64,000 nucleotides of DNA from Strongylocentrotus purpuratus (GCF_000002235.5 NW_022145615.1:34790594-34854593); one strand, 5' to 3'; numbered from the stretch's first letter, positions 45,295 to 58,073 are shown. Program-made: numbers and translations. The notes: generated from the letters alone by a model not told the origin.

Positions 45295-46462
45295 TAAAAA
45301 TGATGATAGTAATATCATGATCATGAAATAAATTAAGGTATTGATAATGGAAAGTAATACAAATTAAGCTCTCATCAATATATATTTAAAACACCAATCA
45401 TCCAAAAACCACTGACAAACTCAAATAAATTCAAACATACCAGGTGAAATAGAGATAGGCATTGTGTTGAGTAATTTAAGTAAGTGAATATGTAGGTAAT
45501 ACGCAAATGATGTATATATGAATAGAGAGAATAGACTAAATTAAAACAAATAGTTATTGTAACAAATACAAGTAAGGAAAACTCTAATTTTAACTATTAA
45601 AATAACAACCATTATAATAGTTCCTGAATGTATAGCTTAAAGTCGATGGGATTATTGTGTGATTTTTATTTATATTTATTCATTTCCTCTCATAGGGTGG
45701 ATGGCCCTTTCAGCACAGCTGATTTTCAAAGGGGTCCACAAACATAAAAATAACAATAAATATACAGTGAATTATACAATAATATGTAAAACGTTGCAAA
45801 TGCAAGAAGTAAGGCAATGAATATGTACATGTATAGTCAAACAAATAAATATCTAACAGATTAAAGTACAAAACAAACAAGCAATAAGATGTTAATTAAC
45901 CGTGCTAATCTCATCCAATATTCATTGGTGGCAAAAACTGATCATGTGGAGTCTTTTGAGAGCAAAAAAATGGAGCGTGAAATATAGTTTCACAGAACGT
46001 AAGTTTTATATACGAAAATATTATGTAGGTCTATGGGAAAGTAAAGAATCACGAATTAAAGGTCTCTTTCTCTTTATGCTCCACACTTTCTAAGCGGCTC
46101 AATACAGTCACTTAATGCCCCACTGCACTAGTTTGGCCAGGAGGGATTAGACCTCCCTGCATGATCACTGACAGGTGGTTATCTCATCAAATCAGCTCTC
46201 AATAGAGCGCGCAAGTAACTATAAGTAGTGCAGTGGGGCTTTAAATCACTTTATGAAAGGATACTGCATCTTGTGTAATCCTAAACCGCGATTGTGGCCG
46301 TTTCTTCTTTCAAAGGAAAACTAATAAGTCATCGACTTAGCTTTAGACTTACAAGATCATTACAGCTCCAAAAAAAAAAGCATTTTCATTTCTCTTCAGA
46401 TAACCCTTTCCATGAACAGGCATACCCGTTACTCCATGAGCTTACCTTTTTCATATAGTCTC
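45295..46462 (+). repeat. partial repeat copy C1 at the end of unit 1
   Basis: Matches parts of 18,050-20,470: ATCATGATCATGAAATAAAT, TTAAAGTCGATG, ATGTTAATTAACCGT, AAGCGGCTCAATACAGTCAC and CTTTTTCATATAGTCT. It ends exactly where unit 2 begins. It also contains minus-strand LINE 3' UTR sequence (45,660-45,880). Confidence 0.6.
46116..46240. mobile_element. 125-bp MITE, Harbinger-like ends
   Basis: GCCCCACTGCACTA and TAGTGCAGTGGGGC are perfect inverted repeats. The empty site in copy B (near 20,265) is CAGTCACTTAAATCAC. Here TTAA flanks both sides, so the duplication is TTAA or TAA. The end CCCACTGCACT is shared with the 19,182 element, so they may be one family. Confidence 0.7.
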
Positions 46463-46479
46463 CAATCGATGTTGTTGAT

Positions 46480-49400
46480 ACCCACTTCACATACACGGAT
46501 TTTTCTTACGAGTCCTTACGGATCGCCAACTCGTAGTCAATTGCAAGCATCCGTAAATAACTCGCTGGTATCCGTAAATAACTCGTTACAACTCGCAACG
46601 ACTCGTAGACACCCTTAAAGTGCGGGTTCATAGAAAATCACAAATATGGCAAATAGCGTATTACTAGAAACTGGTAAGCTAACAGATGTCCATCATGGAA
46701 GTTTTAGGTCAACTACATATCGGGTGATTTATAAAAATACAAATAAAACAACCTCCATAGCATCTGGAATATGCGACAGATTCGCTGAAAAAAATAACGA
46801 TGTTTTAATACCGTCATAATATGAACCAACCCTACCCAAGCAGACGACATCCCATAAAGAATGAACATAATTGCAATGCTTTTATTTCTCAAATTAGAAT
46901 GAGTTTAGTGTATATAAATCTGATGGAATTTTACACCATTCAAAAAGGGATATGACCCCCATTCTGATAACTTAATTCTTTTGTTTGTAAATACACAGGA
47001 TAGGGGTTAATGAACAATCAAAGAAACCACACTTTCAAATTAAAAATCCTCCGGAATGATAGCATGGACGTCTTTTGCTCCCTCTTGAAACGCTGAGCAT
47101 GGCGCGGTGTGTGCAGCTGAAAATACATTGGCGTCTTATCTTGTTTACAAGCGAGGGATTCCTTTTTGTTGTTGTTATCCTTGCATTTGTCATCAAAATA
47201 ATACCATGCACGGGCTTAGAGTGAGGCAATAGATTAAACATTTCGCCTGAGGGTATTGAAGTAAGAGAAATGACTGAAAGAAAGATGACAAAACAGGCAC
47301 TGAAATTGTGTGAGATGTCAGGGGACATCGTCTGCTTGTGCTCATCATGTTCAACATGTGACGTCATATCTCAGCAGTGACCGGGGAGCTTTTCAGGCGC
47401 TATGTCGGGGCTGTATCTAAGCGTTCATATTGCTCCGTTTAGTCTCATTTCCCAACGCCCCCTATCGTCAGAATCAGCAGCCTAACATGTTAGCCTATGG
47501 ACGTTTGTTTTTTAAATAGTTAAAAATTCATTTTTTGGTTAAACGAAAAGCACATCCACCCCGACGTACAGTACGTTATCAATAGCTCTTTCATTGGAGC
47601 CCTCATGTCTAATTGACTTTTGAAAGTTCACCCACCGTAATTTTTCAAAAAAGGTTGCAAGCTCGCCATTGCCTATAATACACATGTGAAACAAGTCGAA
47701 CTTTGGACTCAGTCTGCCAAGCGATTGTAAGATTATAGGTCAAGCACACGAAGGATAAGAAGCATGAATTATCAATTATCACTTCTGCTATGTTCATTAT
47801 GTCCATTTCATCCAACCCCCCATCGTAATTTTTCCATTTAGTAAAAGCAAACATTTAGCCGAGGTAAGCAAAAACATGAATATTCATGACACACCATGGA
47901 CTATTCGGTTATTGACAGAGGGGTGCAATCGGTCATCACGTCAAACTCCCCTAATTGCCACCAAGTATTTCATATCATTATATAGTTTGGTATGTTTCTT
48001 TTACTCACTCATGAATTATTAAATATCAATGATGGTTTAAAGGTATGTAAAAGAAATTTTTGTTGATATTTATTAACAAAGTAATTTATATTTAGCAAAG
48101 CAATCTCACATACAAAATTACTATCAAGTGTCGTCTGCTACGCCGATTGTCGCCTGCTTCGTTTAAGGCACAAATTTATCGTTTGGACTGTAAGGTATAC
48201 CAGGGAGATTTGTATTTTCCTGCGGTACAACGTATAGCAGGAAAATGTTGTATATGCGGATCCTTTTAATGATTACGTAATGGAAGTGGCGATTACGTAT
48301 GGTTTGAATAACTTAGGCAGGTGAAAGTTATTGTATTGAGAAGGAAAGGAATGTTCACACCCGACGGCGCGGTGGTCTGTACTTATAGCGAAGAAGAAGA
48401 AGAATGTATAATTCGCGCGATTGCGCGCGAACACATCACATCCAATGGCATACACCCGGTACCCTGCAACACAGTGGAACATTCTACGAAATTGAAAATA
48501 TATCTACAAAATAGACCTCTTGAATCATCTGAGAGTGAGACGTAACTTGCCCTATTCTGATGACTTCAATAAATCTCAAGATAACAATGGCTGCGTTTCC
48601 ATCCAAAAATAAAACTAGTTTGCAATTAGAAATAGTCCATTTCTCGATAATTTCACAAAATATATTTGCCGCCGCATTCAATATGACGTCATTGACAGCT
48701 GATTGGCTAGTTTGGTAGAAAAGTCGAACAAGCTATGTTTGTGCTGCAGTGATCCAGCGAGCGAAAATGAGACACTCGGAGCAATATGTTGTAATTGTTA
48801 ATAATGATTACTTTGAATGCTTCCAAGCATTGGCTTTTGATAACCTTGGCCAATCAAAGTGTCACCTTTGCAATAATGACATTAAAGTTATTTTTTTAAA
48901 TCAATGAACCTTCTCTTAAGGATCCGTGAAAGGAGAGGCAAATTTTTTGACATGTCAAAAATCTTCGTACGATTGTCCACGGATTGATTTGTTCGTAAAT
49001 AGCTCGTCAATAGCTCGTAACAATCCGTAACCATCCGTAAACCGCTCGCAACAACACGTAACCATCCGTTAGCTGCTCGCAAGAATCCGTAAATGAGTCG
49101 TAACAGATTTTTGTAACGATTCGTTACGGTTAGTTTACGATTTGTTTACGGATTATTAAAGGATTATTGCGAGCAGTTTACGGATGGTTAGGTGTGGTTA
49201 CGTTTTGTTTACGATTTTATTCGGGTCATTTTACGATGGCTTTACGGATTGATACGGGTTATTACTAGCATTTTATGTGTAGTCACGAGTACTTTACGAA
49301 TAGATACCTATTTTAACGAACTGTTTACGATTTGGGGAAGGTATAAAAGCTGCAAATTCGAAAACTGAATTTTCAGTTGTAATTTTTTGGCTAAAAATCG

Positions 49401-49675
49401 TAAGGACTCGTAAATACTCGTATCGTACTCGTAAACAGGTCGTAACTAACCCGTTAGTTGCTCGTAGTTATCCGTGACAACTCGTAACAAATCGTGGACT
49501 GTTGCCGTAAATACATCGTAATAACTCGTAATAATCTGAAGTAAACCGCAAACCGCTCGTAATAACTCTTAAACCGGTCGTAAAAGTGGCCAAATCGTAA
49601 GGATCCGAGAAAGATCCGTGAGTTTGGGCGAACCGTAAGGACTCTTAAGAAAAATCCGTGTATGTGAAGGGGGTA
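46480..49675. mobile_element. CGTAA-rich fold-back element, copy 2, interrupted
   Basis: Left end TACCCACTTCACATACACGG, right end CCGTGTATGTGAAGGGGGTA, with the same internal ACTCGTAAC-type words as 10,234-11,075. A 2.3-kb element splits it after ACTCGTAGACACCC. Flanks match copy 1 on both sides, so this is the same ancestral insertion. Confidence 0.75.
46619..48915. mobile_element. TTAA-type nonautonomous transposon, 2,297 bp
   Basis: TTAA at 46,615-46,618 and 48,916-48,919. Ends AGTGCGGGTTCAT and ATGAACCTTCTC form a short imperfect inverted repeat. Copy 1 of the host element reads GACACTCGTAAGGATCC at the site, so excision of the element with one TTAA gives the expected join. TTAA targets are used by piggyBac and Kolobok elements. 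Frames inside (47,035-47,367 minus; 48,321-48,545 plus) match nothing I know. Confidence 0.7.
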
Positions 49676-51071
49676 TAAGGTACATCTTTACTTTCTGTAC
49701 ACAACCTTAAGCGCAGTATCAATCACTTTATAAACGGTCCATTGAACCTAGTTATGACGTTGTCATCGCATTAGGAACCATCTTTACGTTCAGTACACAA
49801 CTTCAGCCACAGTATCTCCAGCACCTGTACGGAAGCAATAAAGGTAATACTTATTATAGACATTTTAGAAAAGGTGCTAAATTTGTATACGTCTGTCTTT
49901 CTGACTTTCATGAGTAAGAGTTTTATTCGAAATAAATAGTAACAAAGTTCTACGTCATTATTCATGTTCCATGTCTGTTAATATGTCGTGCTTACTGAAT
50001 CATGTGTGTATAGTCAAGAGGCCCGATATTTCGCATTGATGAAAAACAGGTTGTAATAATTATCTGTAAGTATTATCAAGATTCTTTGATATCTATTTCT
50101 TAATGACATAACATTCTCAATCATATATGTGCTCACTAATCGCTATAGCTATGATTTAATAATGATGATGGTAATATTATGATCATGAAATAAATTAAGG
50201 TATTGATAACAATAACAATCCTAAGTTTATGGCCTAAAATCGATGCAATTTGTGTGTGACGGTATGGTATGGTATATTTTATTTATTCATGGTTAAAAAC
50301 AAGTACAATAATAATTGTGCCCGCATTTAGCAAATGCTGTTTTTCAGCGAGGCCGGGATTAAATTAAATTCGAACAATGAGATAAAACAATAAAAATACA
50401 ATTTACAAACAATATGCAAGTTATGATACATGAACATATTTACAGAAATTTAAGTAGAAAATCGAATCATAGTGACAAAAGAGAGATAAAAAGAACATAA
50501 CAGCCCCCATTGAGAGTCTTGTAAATTAGTATATTGTTATCCGAGTGAGAATAGTGTGCTTCCCTACCCTCCCCTCATGATGCCAGCCCCTCAATGACCG
50601 GACCCAGTGGGATACCACTGGCATGTCTCCCCTTCCCGTCACCCCTCCCCCACCCCTTCATGCCATCGAATGGCAAGGGGGCAAACTCTCCGCTTCTAAT
50701 GAGAGAGTAAAGTAGAAAATGGCATATGAGATTTTTACCGACCCGTATCAATCAGATCTGACAATTTACCTCTGGCGACTGACACCATGGACGTATAGTA
50801 GGTCCATGCTGACACAATGCTAAAGATGGTGACGAGTCACTGACCTTTCGATTCCGTTTACAGACAAAGAACGCTGACAAGTTCACCGACCCACATCTTC
50901 ACTGATGATCGTTTGGATGTTTGATATGGTAAAAATACATTTCGCTTTGAAGCTAAAGTATAGTTCATTCTGAATTCATTAACACCGATCGATTGGGCTC
51001 ATCAATCTTCCAACGTGAACATCATTATTACGTAATCTTATTACCACCGTTATTGATATTCATCCGTATAC
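49676..51071 (+). repeat. unit 2 upstream block (copy C2)
   Basis: Matches 11,076-11,206 joined directly to 17,686-18,370 and then to 20,738-21,640. It lacks the AGGGAC element, the 18,370-20,740 stretch and the LINE tail at 21,060, and so shows the uninterrupted sites. It ends at ATTCATCCGTATA, where mariner-like sequence begins. Confidence 0.75.
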
Positions 51072-51480
51072 AGTGCGTCCCAGAAAAAACGAAACCGAGA
51101 ATTATCGATGTTTTATCATAACTTAGTCACATTTATAGTTAATAAATGACACATATTAGGAAAGCTTAGATCCTCCTCTTTCATTTGATGCGACTCCTAT
51201 GATGTAAATTTCACGCATGAGTGATTCAAATCAATTTGAAGAGAGGAAACCAAAAAGTCATTTGGCGGGAGGTATCTGAATTTCAAACAGAAAGTTGAGT
51301 TCTTGCCCTTTCATATGAGACTCAATCAGGGAAAATGAGCTAGGAATGACAAAGTTCTGTTTGTTTAAACTAGCGCTTGCATTTCCATAATTTTATCAAA
51401 CGAATTCGTTTTCACTGGCTGCATGCTGTAGCAATAAGCAGAATTAACAAAAGACTTAACTCCGTCTCGTTGACAATCAG
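51072..51480. mobile_element. Tc1/mariner-like end and body fragment
   Basis: CAGTGCGTCCCAGAAAAAAC after TA has the look of a mariner terminal repeat. The same end with over 100 bp of matching body is at 53,966-54,160. No matching right end or transposase frame was found. Confidence 0.5.
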
Positions 51481-52080
51481 CCATGCATGAAGTCTTTCGT
51501 CCCTTGACACCTTGGCAGCCGTTTCCACTGCTCTACAAACCTCATCAAAATCCATTGGCCTATTTATTATTTTGGCTCCTTAATATGTTTGACAATGGTT
51601 TTGAGTTTTCTTTGGTCTATCTTTCTGGCACTATTGTACCACACTACAGAATCATATGTCATAATACTTTCAACTACGGACCGATAGAAAGATTGACAGT
51701 ATGGTCCCATCAATATGGTATGAACGCAGCTTTCGCAGAAAGTCCATTCGCCGGCTCCCTTTTGTTGCGAGGGCTTTTGTGTGCCCATTTCAGACCAGTA
51801 CATTGTCTACGTTTGTGCCCAAATATTTTGTATGTAGTAACAATTCTAAAGTTCTAAACACAATCTCTGTAATCCTTTTCATCATCTTTAATCAGCCATA
51901 AGATGGCAGAATCGTCTGCATACTTGACCATGTGAACATTGTTAAAATGGGATAGGCAGTCATTGGTAAATAGAATGACAAGAATCGGGACAAATCACAG
52001 CCCTGGGATGATCTAGTGTTGGTATGCAGTGATTTGGACAAAGTGTTGTTTACTCTGACCTTCTATAGGGATTAGGGTCT
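51480..52080 (-). mobile_element. L2-like LINE reverse-transcriptase fragment
   Basis: On the minus strand, QGCDLSRFL, LFTNDCLSH and MVKYADDSAILWLI give the YADD catalytic motif. Further on, FYRSVVESIMTYDSVVWYNS is the YRSVIES---WYGN motif of L2-type elements. Several frame changes; inactive. Confidence 0.65.
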
Positions 52081-52139
52081 AAGAGCACATATTTTTTGGG
52101 GTGCAGTTTTGATGAAAAAATTTAGCGCCGACTCAGCCG

Positions 52140-52470
52140 GCCGGTGAATAAGCGGAGGGTAAGAGCACTTTTTTTTTTGGGGGGGGGGAGACCCGCTTTT
52201 GTTTTGTGTTAAAATAAGGTTAAATTTACGTTATTATCCTGGGGGCTAAAAAAAAAATCGCGTCGTTTTACTGTTTTACTTTTTTTCCTTATTTTCCCCC
52301 TTCTTTTCCCCCTTCTTTTCCCCTTCTTTTCCCCCTTCTTTTCCCCCTTCTTTTCCCCCTTCTTTCTCCCCTTTTTTCACTTTTTTTTCACTTGGCCGCC
52401 CAAGCGGGGGGGGGGGGGGGGGGGGAGGTAAACCGCCAAAACTCCCCTTAGATCGGCCCTGGGGGGGGGC
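52140..52470. repeat. low-complexity poly-T/G and TTTTCCCCCTTC tracts
   Basis: (TTTTCCCCCTTC)n at about 52,290-52,370 followed by poly-G. No coding value despite open frames. Confidence 0.8.
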
Positions 52471-53102
52471 AGGGAGGGCTTTTGAACGGGGTTTGGGCAT
52501 TCCATTATATTGCTTCATATCGGGGAATTTATGGGAAGGAGCCATCTCAAGACAGCGGAAAATTTTGAAAAGAGCGATAATTGGGTCATAGGAGAATGGA
52601 GTGTTTTAGGTAGCTCTTATAGCTGACGTCTATAGGAAAGCTTCGGGAGGCAGTGAGGTTGAGGTGTTAACAAATCGAGGTATAGCTGACATCAGTCGTC
52701 ACCTAATTATCAACAAGTACACACAATCTTGGGTATATAGCTAAATTCAGTTATTCATTTCTTCATGTATCTATTTATTCTTACCGGATGCTTATTATTT
52801 CATCTTAGGTGTATCGGATGCTCTGTTTCAAGTAATATCAAGACTGTCGAGCCACAAATTATCTACTGCTTCTTTTCCCAAAGTAGTTGGACTCTATTAT
52901 AAAAGGAGCATTCATCTTTCTCTTTCTTTTTTTTTGGGGGGGGGGGGGTGGGGTCCGCGTGTGAGGTGGATTTACCCCCAAAGGCCCTTTCCCAAGGACA
53001 CGCTAGTATTATAGACTGTTAATCAGTTGGTCGCTCAAGCAGGTTGTATGAAAAGAAATAATGAAGCGTGTCGATTATTAGATAATTACGAATAGCACTG
53101 GG

Positions 53103-53626
53103 CAGGGGCGTCGCTAGAACTTTTTCAGTGTGGGGGGGGGGGGAGTGTAGAGGCCAACGATTACCGACAAATTTCTACTCTCAAATTCTACAAATTTAAC
53201 CCTATAAACCCGGGGCCGAAGGCTAAATTGTTTTTCCCATGGAATATCTATAGTACTTGCATAAGCGCAAATGGTCATTTTCCTCGACGACATAAATATA
53301 CGAATTATTTCGTCAACTTAGTCAGCATCTTAATGCAGGCGTGGAGCTAGGATCTTATTTTAGGGAGGTGCGGTAGTGAGCAAGCGAAGCGCGGAAGCTC
53401 AGACGTTTCCTTAAATTATTAGTAAAAGAAGACGATTTATTGTAACGTTCTCGACTGTTAATCCTTGTCTGAATAAAGTTCCCCCCCTCCCGCGCGAAGC
53501 GTTGACGTTTCATTAAATTTTCCCCTTCCCCTTTTCCCTTTTTTCCCGACGGCCGCGCAATTTTACCGACAATATCCTGACAGGTGGGGGGTGTCGCACC
53601 CCCACCCCCCTTTGGAGACGCCCCTG
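53103..53626. mobile_element. hAT-type MITE, perfect 8-bp TSD
   Basis: Ends CAGGGGCGTCGC and GAGACGCCCCTG. The flanking 8-mers GCACTGGG (53,095-53,102 and 53,627-53,634) are identical. The interior (524 bp) includes a piece of the 111-bp minisatellite seen in the hAT element at 6,614. No transposase. Confidence 0.8.
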
Positions 53627-53965
53627 GCACTGGGTGATACAGTAATTGGATTCCACGATAATTGCACTTTGTACTGTAACAAACAGCTGCCCTCAATGAT
53701 CTGATTATTATAGTAAAATCTAGTTTGAGAGTCAACGAAACGTGTCATTACTTTGACAACACAGAAAACTAAACGTTTCATCCCAATCCAGTCGATGAAG
53801 TGTTTGTACCATATAAATGCATCCATATTATCATGATTGATCACATTGAAGTGCAGTTATAACGCGTTTCACAGTTTGCTCCTCGAGTATCCAGGCAACA
53901 GAAAAATGATAGGTAGGCTACACAGTTATAGTTTTCAGGTACACACCTTTTTTCCTTTCAATCTA

Positions 53966-54165
53966 CAGTGCGTCCCAGAAAAAACGAAACCGAGAACTAT
54001 CGATGTCTTATCATAACTTAATCACAATTTTAATTAATAAATGACACATATTTTGAAAGCTTAGATCCTAGTTTCATTTGATGCAAGTCATATGATGCAT
54101 TATGACATGCATCAGGTCTTTTGTCTTCTTTGTGCATGGCTGATCGTCAACGAAACGGAGTTAAG
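53966..54165. mobile_element. Tc1/mariner-like fragment, second copy
   Basis: TACAGTGCGTCCCAGAAAAA and body matching 51,072 onward. It ends in ATGGCTGATCGTCAACGAAA, whose reverse complement occurs near 51,470. This could be the start of a transposase frame (MADRQRNGVK), but only a few codons remain. Confidence 0.45.
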
Positions 54166-54179
54166 TATTTTGTCAACTT

Positions 54180-55231
54180 ATTTGTGACACTGGCAGGACA
54201 CAAATTGGTGTGGGGTCCAAGGGGCGGAGCCCCCAGCAGCTCAGGGATTTTATTCATTAAATTATCGTCAGGTGAGCATATTTTTATAGATTATTTGTGA
54301 CACTGGCAGGTCACGAATTGGCGTGGGGTCCAAAGGGCGGAGCCCCCGGAAGCTCAGGGGTTTTGGGCAATAAATTACGGTCAGATGAGCATATTTTGAT
54401 ACCTTATTTGTGGCACTGGCCGGACACAAATTGGTGTGAGGTCCAGGGGGCAGAGCCCCAGGTTGCTCAGGGGTTTTATACATTAAATTACGGTCAGATG
54501 AGCATATTTTGATACCTTATTTGTGACACTGGCAGGACACAAATTGGTGTGAGGTCCAGGGGGCAGAGCCCCTGGAAGTTTAGGGCTTTAGGCATTTAAT
54601 TACGTCAGATGAGCATAATTATACCTTATTGTGACACTGGCAGGTCACTACCTGGCATGGGGTTTAGGGGGCGGAGCCCCCAGAAGCTCGGAGTTTTTAG
54701 GCATTTTATAACGGTCAGACAAGCATGCAGGGGCCCGCCTTAGGGCCTCTGGTCGGGTCGACGAAGGGGCAGAGCCCCGGAGACTTAGGGATTTTAGGCA
54801 TTTAATTACGGTCAGATAAACATATTTTGATACCTTATTTTTGACACGTATTGGCGTGAGGTCCAGGGGGGCGAGACCTCTAAAGCTCAGGGGTTTTAAG
54901 CATTAAATTACCTTCAGATTAGCACCCAGCTGTCCGCCTTAGGGCCCTAGGTGGGGTCTAGGGGCAGAGCCACTGGAAGTTAAGGGGTTTAAGCATTTAA
55001 TTACGGTCAGATGAGCATATTTTGATACCTTATTTGTGGCACTGGTAGGTCACTAATTGGCGTGAGGTCCAGGGGGCCGAGACCCCAAAAGCTCAGGGGT
55101 TTTAAGCATTTCATTACCGTCAGATTAGCATCCAACCGTCCGCCTTAGGGCCCTAGGTGGGGTCCAAGGGCAGAGCCACTGGAAGTCAAGAGGTTTTAGG
55201 CATTTAATTATGGTTAGATGAGTATATTGTG
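54180..55231 (+). repeat. GGCGGAGCCCC minisatellite array
   Basis: About eight units of 100-115 bp (some longer, with an extra CCGCCTTAGGGCCCTAGGTG block): GACACTGGCAGGTCAC, GTCCAGGGGGCGGAGCCCC, CTCAGGGGTTTTAGGCATT, GGTCAGATGAGCATATTTTG. The array resumes at 57,270 after a LINE insertion. The same unit occurs inside the hAT element at 6,614-7,984. Confidence 0.8.
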
Positions 55232-57212
55232 TATTCACGAACTATAAATTTCCTTACACAACACAATTTACTTAGTGATGTTCAATTTGGATTTAGAAAA
55301 AAACACTCCACAAGTCACGCTTTGTTAACACTCATTAATAAAATAGTTTGTGCAATTGATAACTCTTCCCACACGATCGGTTTATTTTTAGACTTCTCAA
55401 AGGCGTTCGATACTATTGACCATAAAATTCTTCTTAGTAAACTGTCTCACTACGGTGTCAGAGGGAAGCCCCTTGAGTGGTTTAGTAGTTACCTTTCAGA
55501 CAGAACTCAATACACCTCTGTAAATTATTTCCAGTCATCAATTAAAAATATTACCTGTGGGGTGCCTCAAGGCTCTCTTCTTGGCCCTCTTCTTTTCATA
55601 CTATATATAAATGATTTCAAACGGTCATCTAATATTTTATCTTTTATATTATTTGCTGATGACTCTAATATTTTTCTCTCATGTCATGACCCCCAAAGTC
55701 TCATAAATACAATTAACTCGGAATTGGTTTTGGTTCAAAGTTGGATACAAGCCAACAAATTATCATTGAATATTAAAAAGACAAATTATATGATATTTAG
55801 CAACACTATTGATCATCTTCCTGGTCCTATTCAAATAAATGGTATCGAACTAGAATGTGTTCAAAGTACAAAATTCCTTGGAATTTATGTTGATCACAAA
55901 TTGACATGGAAAGTGCACATAAATTATTTATGTAAATTATTATCAAGAAACATTGGTGTCATAAATCATGTTAAAAATACATTTCCTTTACCGGTTTTAT
56001 CATCACTGTACACAACCCTTATTTTGCCTTACCTCAATTATGGGATTTTAGCATGGGGAAATCCTTCTAAGACCCTAACTGACCGAATATTAATTTTGCT
56101 GAAGCGTGCATTAAGAATAATTCATAATGTCTACTTTCGTTCCCACACTAACCACTTATTTTTACAAGACAAAATTCTTAAAATTAAAGACTCGTATTCT
56201 TGGTACCTCGGTATCTTTATGTTCCAGCTGATTAGAATGTAGTTCAAAGTACAAAATTCCTTGGAATTTATGTTGATCACAAATTGACATGGAAAGTGCA
56301 CATAAATTATTTATGTAAATTATTATCAAGAAACATTGGTGTCATAAATCATGTTAAAAATACATTTCCTTTACCGGTTTTATCATCACTGTACACAACC
56401 CTTATTTTGCCTTACCTCAATTATGGGATTTTAGCATGGGGAAATCCTTCTAAGACCCTAACTGACCGAATATTAATTTTGCTGAAGCGTGCATTAAGAA
56501 TAATTCATAATGTCTACTTTCGTTCCCACACTAACCACTTATTTTTACAAGACAAAATTCTTAAAATTAAAGACTCGTATTCTTGGTACCTCGGTATCTT
56601 TATGTTCCAGCTGATTAATAACGAGTTACCTCTCCCGATTTCCTCCATTTTCCAAAAAAATAACGAGATACATTCATACCCCACAAGACAGTCAAACCAC
56701 TTCCACACTCCTCGAATGAGAACAGCTTTCGCACAAAAGACAATTATTTACACCGGTCCAATATATTGGAATAACATAGATCCATCTCTTAAACAAAGTA
56801 TTAGTCTATGCATTTTTTAAAAAAAGTTAAAGACTAAACTTTTAGTCACATATAGATGTACATGATACAATCTCGGTTTGTTTGACTCTCGACTCAATCT
56901 CTTTCTCAATCTCCCTTTTCTAGAGCTTTTGTTTTTGTCTTCTACTATTTTCCTCCATTCATTTTTTTTTTTTTCTTCCTCATTTTTTTCCTTCTTTTTT
57001 CCTTCTTCCTAGCTACATATTGTCTATTTATTGATCTATAATCATACTTTGTTCATGTTTTATTGTAAAATTTGCATCTGAGGAACCAACACTTCAACAA
57101 GCTCTGCTTCAAGTTAGTTCCTCTTTTCTCGTGCTATTTCCACTATATTTATCGTTTCATTACATATTTGTTGTGATATAATTATTTTTGTATTATGTTT
57201 TGCATGAGAAAT

Positions 57213-57238
<26 letters not shown>
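55232..57238 (+). mobile_element. CR1/Jockey-like LINE with poly-A tail
   Basis: 5'-truncated reverse transcriptase: FGFRKKHSTSHALLTL, GLFLDFSKAFDTIDHKI, GVPQGSLLGPLLF, ILFADDSN, and C-terminal YTGPIYWNNIDPSL. It ends in about 30 A. It lies inside the minisatellite, between GATGAGTATATT and ATATTTTGATTCCTTA, giving a duplication of about 5 bp (ATATT). A 383-bp block of the coding region is repeated exactly in tandem, breaking the frame. Otherwise the frame is open, so it is recent. Confidence 0.85.
55861..56626 (+). repeat. exact 383-bp tandem duplication in the LINE
   Basis: TCAAAGTACAAAATTCCTTG starts at 55,861 and 56,244. Both copies run identically to TTCCAGCTGATTA. The join reads CAGCTGATTA-GAATGTAG. 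Confidence 0.85.
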
Positions 57239-57245
<7 letters not shown>

Positions 57246-57269
57246 GAAAAAAATCAAATATTTTGATTC

Positions 57270-57480
57270 CTTATTTTGTGGCACTGGTAGCTCACTAATT
57301 GGTGGGGTCCAGGGGCGGAGCTCCCAAGAGCTCAGTGGTTTTAGGCATTAAATTACCGTCAGATGAGCTGGTGCCTGACTTTTGGGCCCTAGGTGAAATC
57401 CAGGGGGCAAATCCCCCCCCGGTGGCTCAGGGGTTCTAAGGCGTTTAATCACGGTAAGATGAGCAAAAAAGGGGAAGGAT
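57270..57480 (+). repeat. GGCGGAGCCCC minisatellite, continued
   Basis: The two last units after the LINE: TGGCACTGGTAGCTCACTAA, GGGGCGGAGCTCC, TTAGGCATTAAATTACCGTC. Confidence 0.75.
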
Positions 57481-57583
57481 TTTTTTGGGGGGCCCTGTAA
57501 ATTGGAAAATTACGGCGTCAGATATTTCGTTCAGTGCCTTGGGGGGGGGGAGGAACACTTTTTTTGTTTTTGCTTTCTTTAGC

Positions 57584-57599
57584 CCTGGATCCGCCACTG
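57584..57599. mobile_element. hAT-type right end
   Basis: CCTGGATCCGCCACTG is a hAT-style terminus. A matching left end CAGTGGCGGATCCAGG was not found upstream, so the array at 54,180-57,480 may be the inside of a hAT copy that lost its left end. Confidence 0.45.
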
Positions 57600-58073
57600 A
57601 TCGTACTTAAGGCTGATGAAAAGTCTACAAACAATGAACTTTGCCCTGAACCTAAAATATTTCTTTTCTTATCCTCTTACCGAGGTGTTTTATTTCACAT
57701 ACTGATCAATGTATATAGCCTATATTTACATAAATTTACATTTTAAACATAATAAAAAAAAAAGTCAAAAGTAATTAAATGAATGGTTATAACTTGACTT
57801 TTCTTGAATAATTTCCTTGTGTTTCGTCAATAAAAAACTTTGCTTATTTGCTTAATGATATCGTAGTTTTGATTTGAAATTAATAAACGGATTTGAATTA
57901 TTAGAATCTTGACCATCATAGAGAATTTGGATATACATTTATGTTTATAACGTAAAGTTAACATGAAGTTTATCACAAACTTTTCTTTTTCTTCAATATA
58001 ATAACCAATAACTAATGCTTTTTCATTAATATCTGTTTGCTCATGAAAGTAAGTATAACCTAATAACAACCTA

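Larger units (their letters stand above)
10219..46462. repeat. tandem duplication unit 1
   Basis: CCAATCGATGTTGTT at 10,219 recurs at 46,463 (offset 36,244), followed in both by the CGTAA element, the GGTACATCTTTACTTTCTGT block, the CAGATCTGAC block, a SINE and the channel gene. Start codons are offset by 36,575. The join at 46,462 abuts the end of another repeat copy (GCTTACCTTTTTCATATAGT). Later insertions differ between the units. Confidence 0.7.

Noticed and set aside
47035-47367. 110-codon minus-strand frame in the TTAA element
   Set aside because: No recognisable domain; codons look random and it sits in a nonautonomous element.
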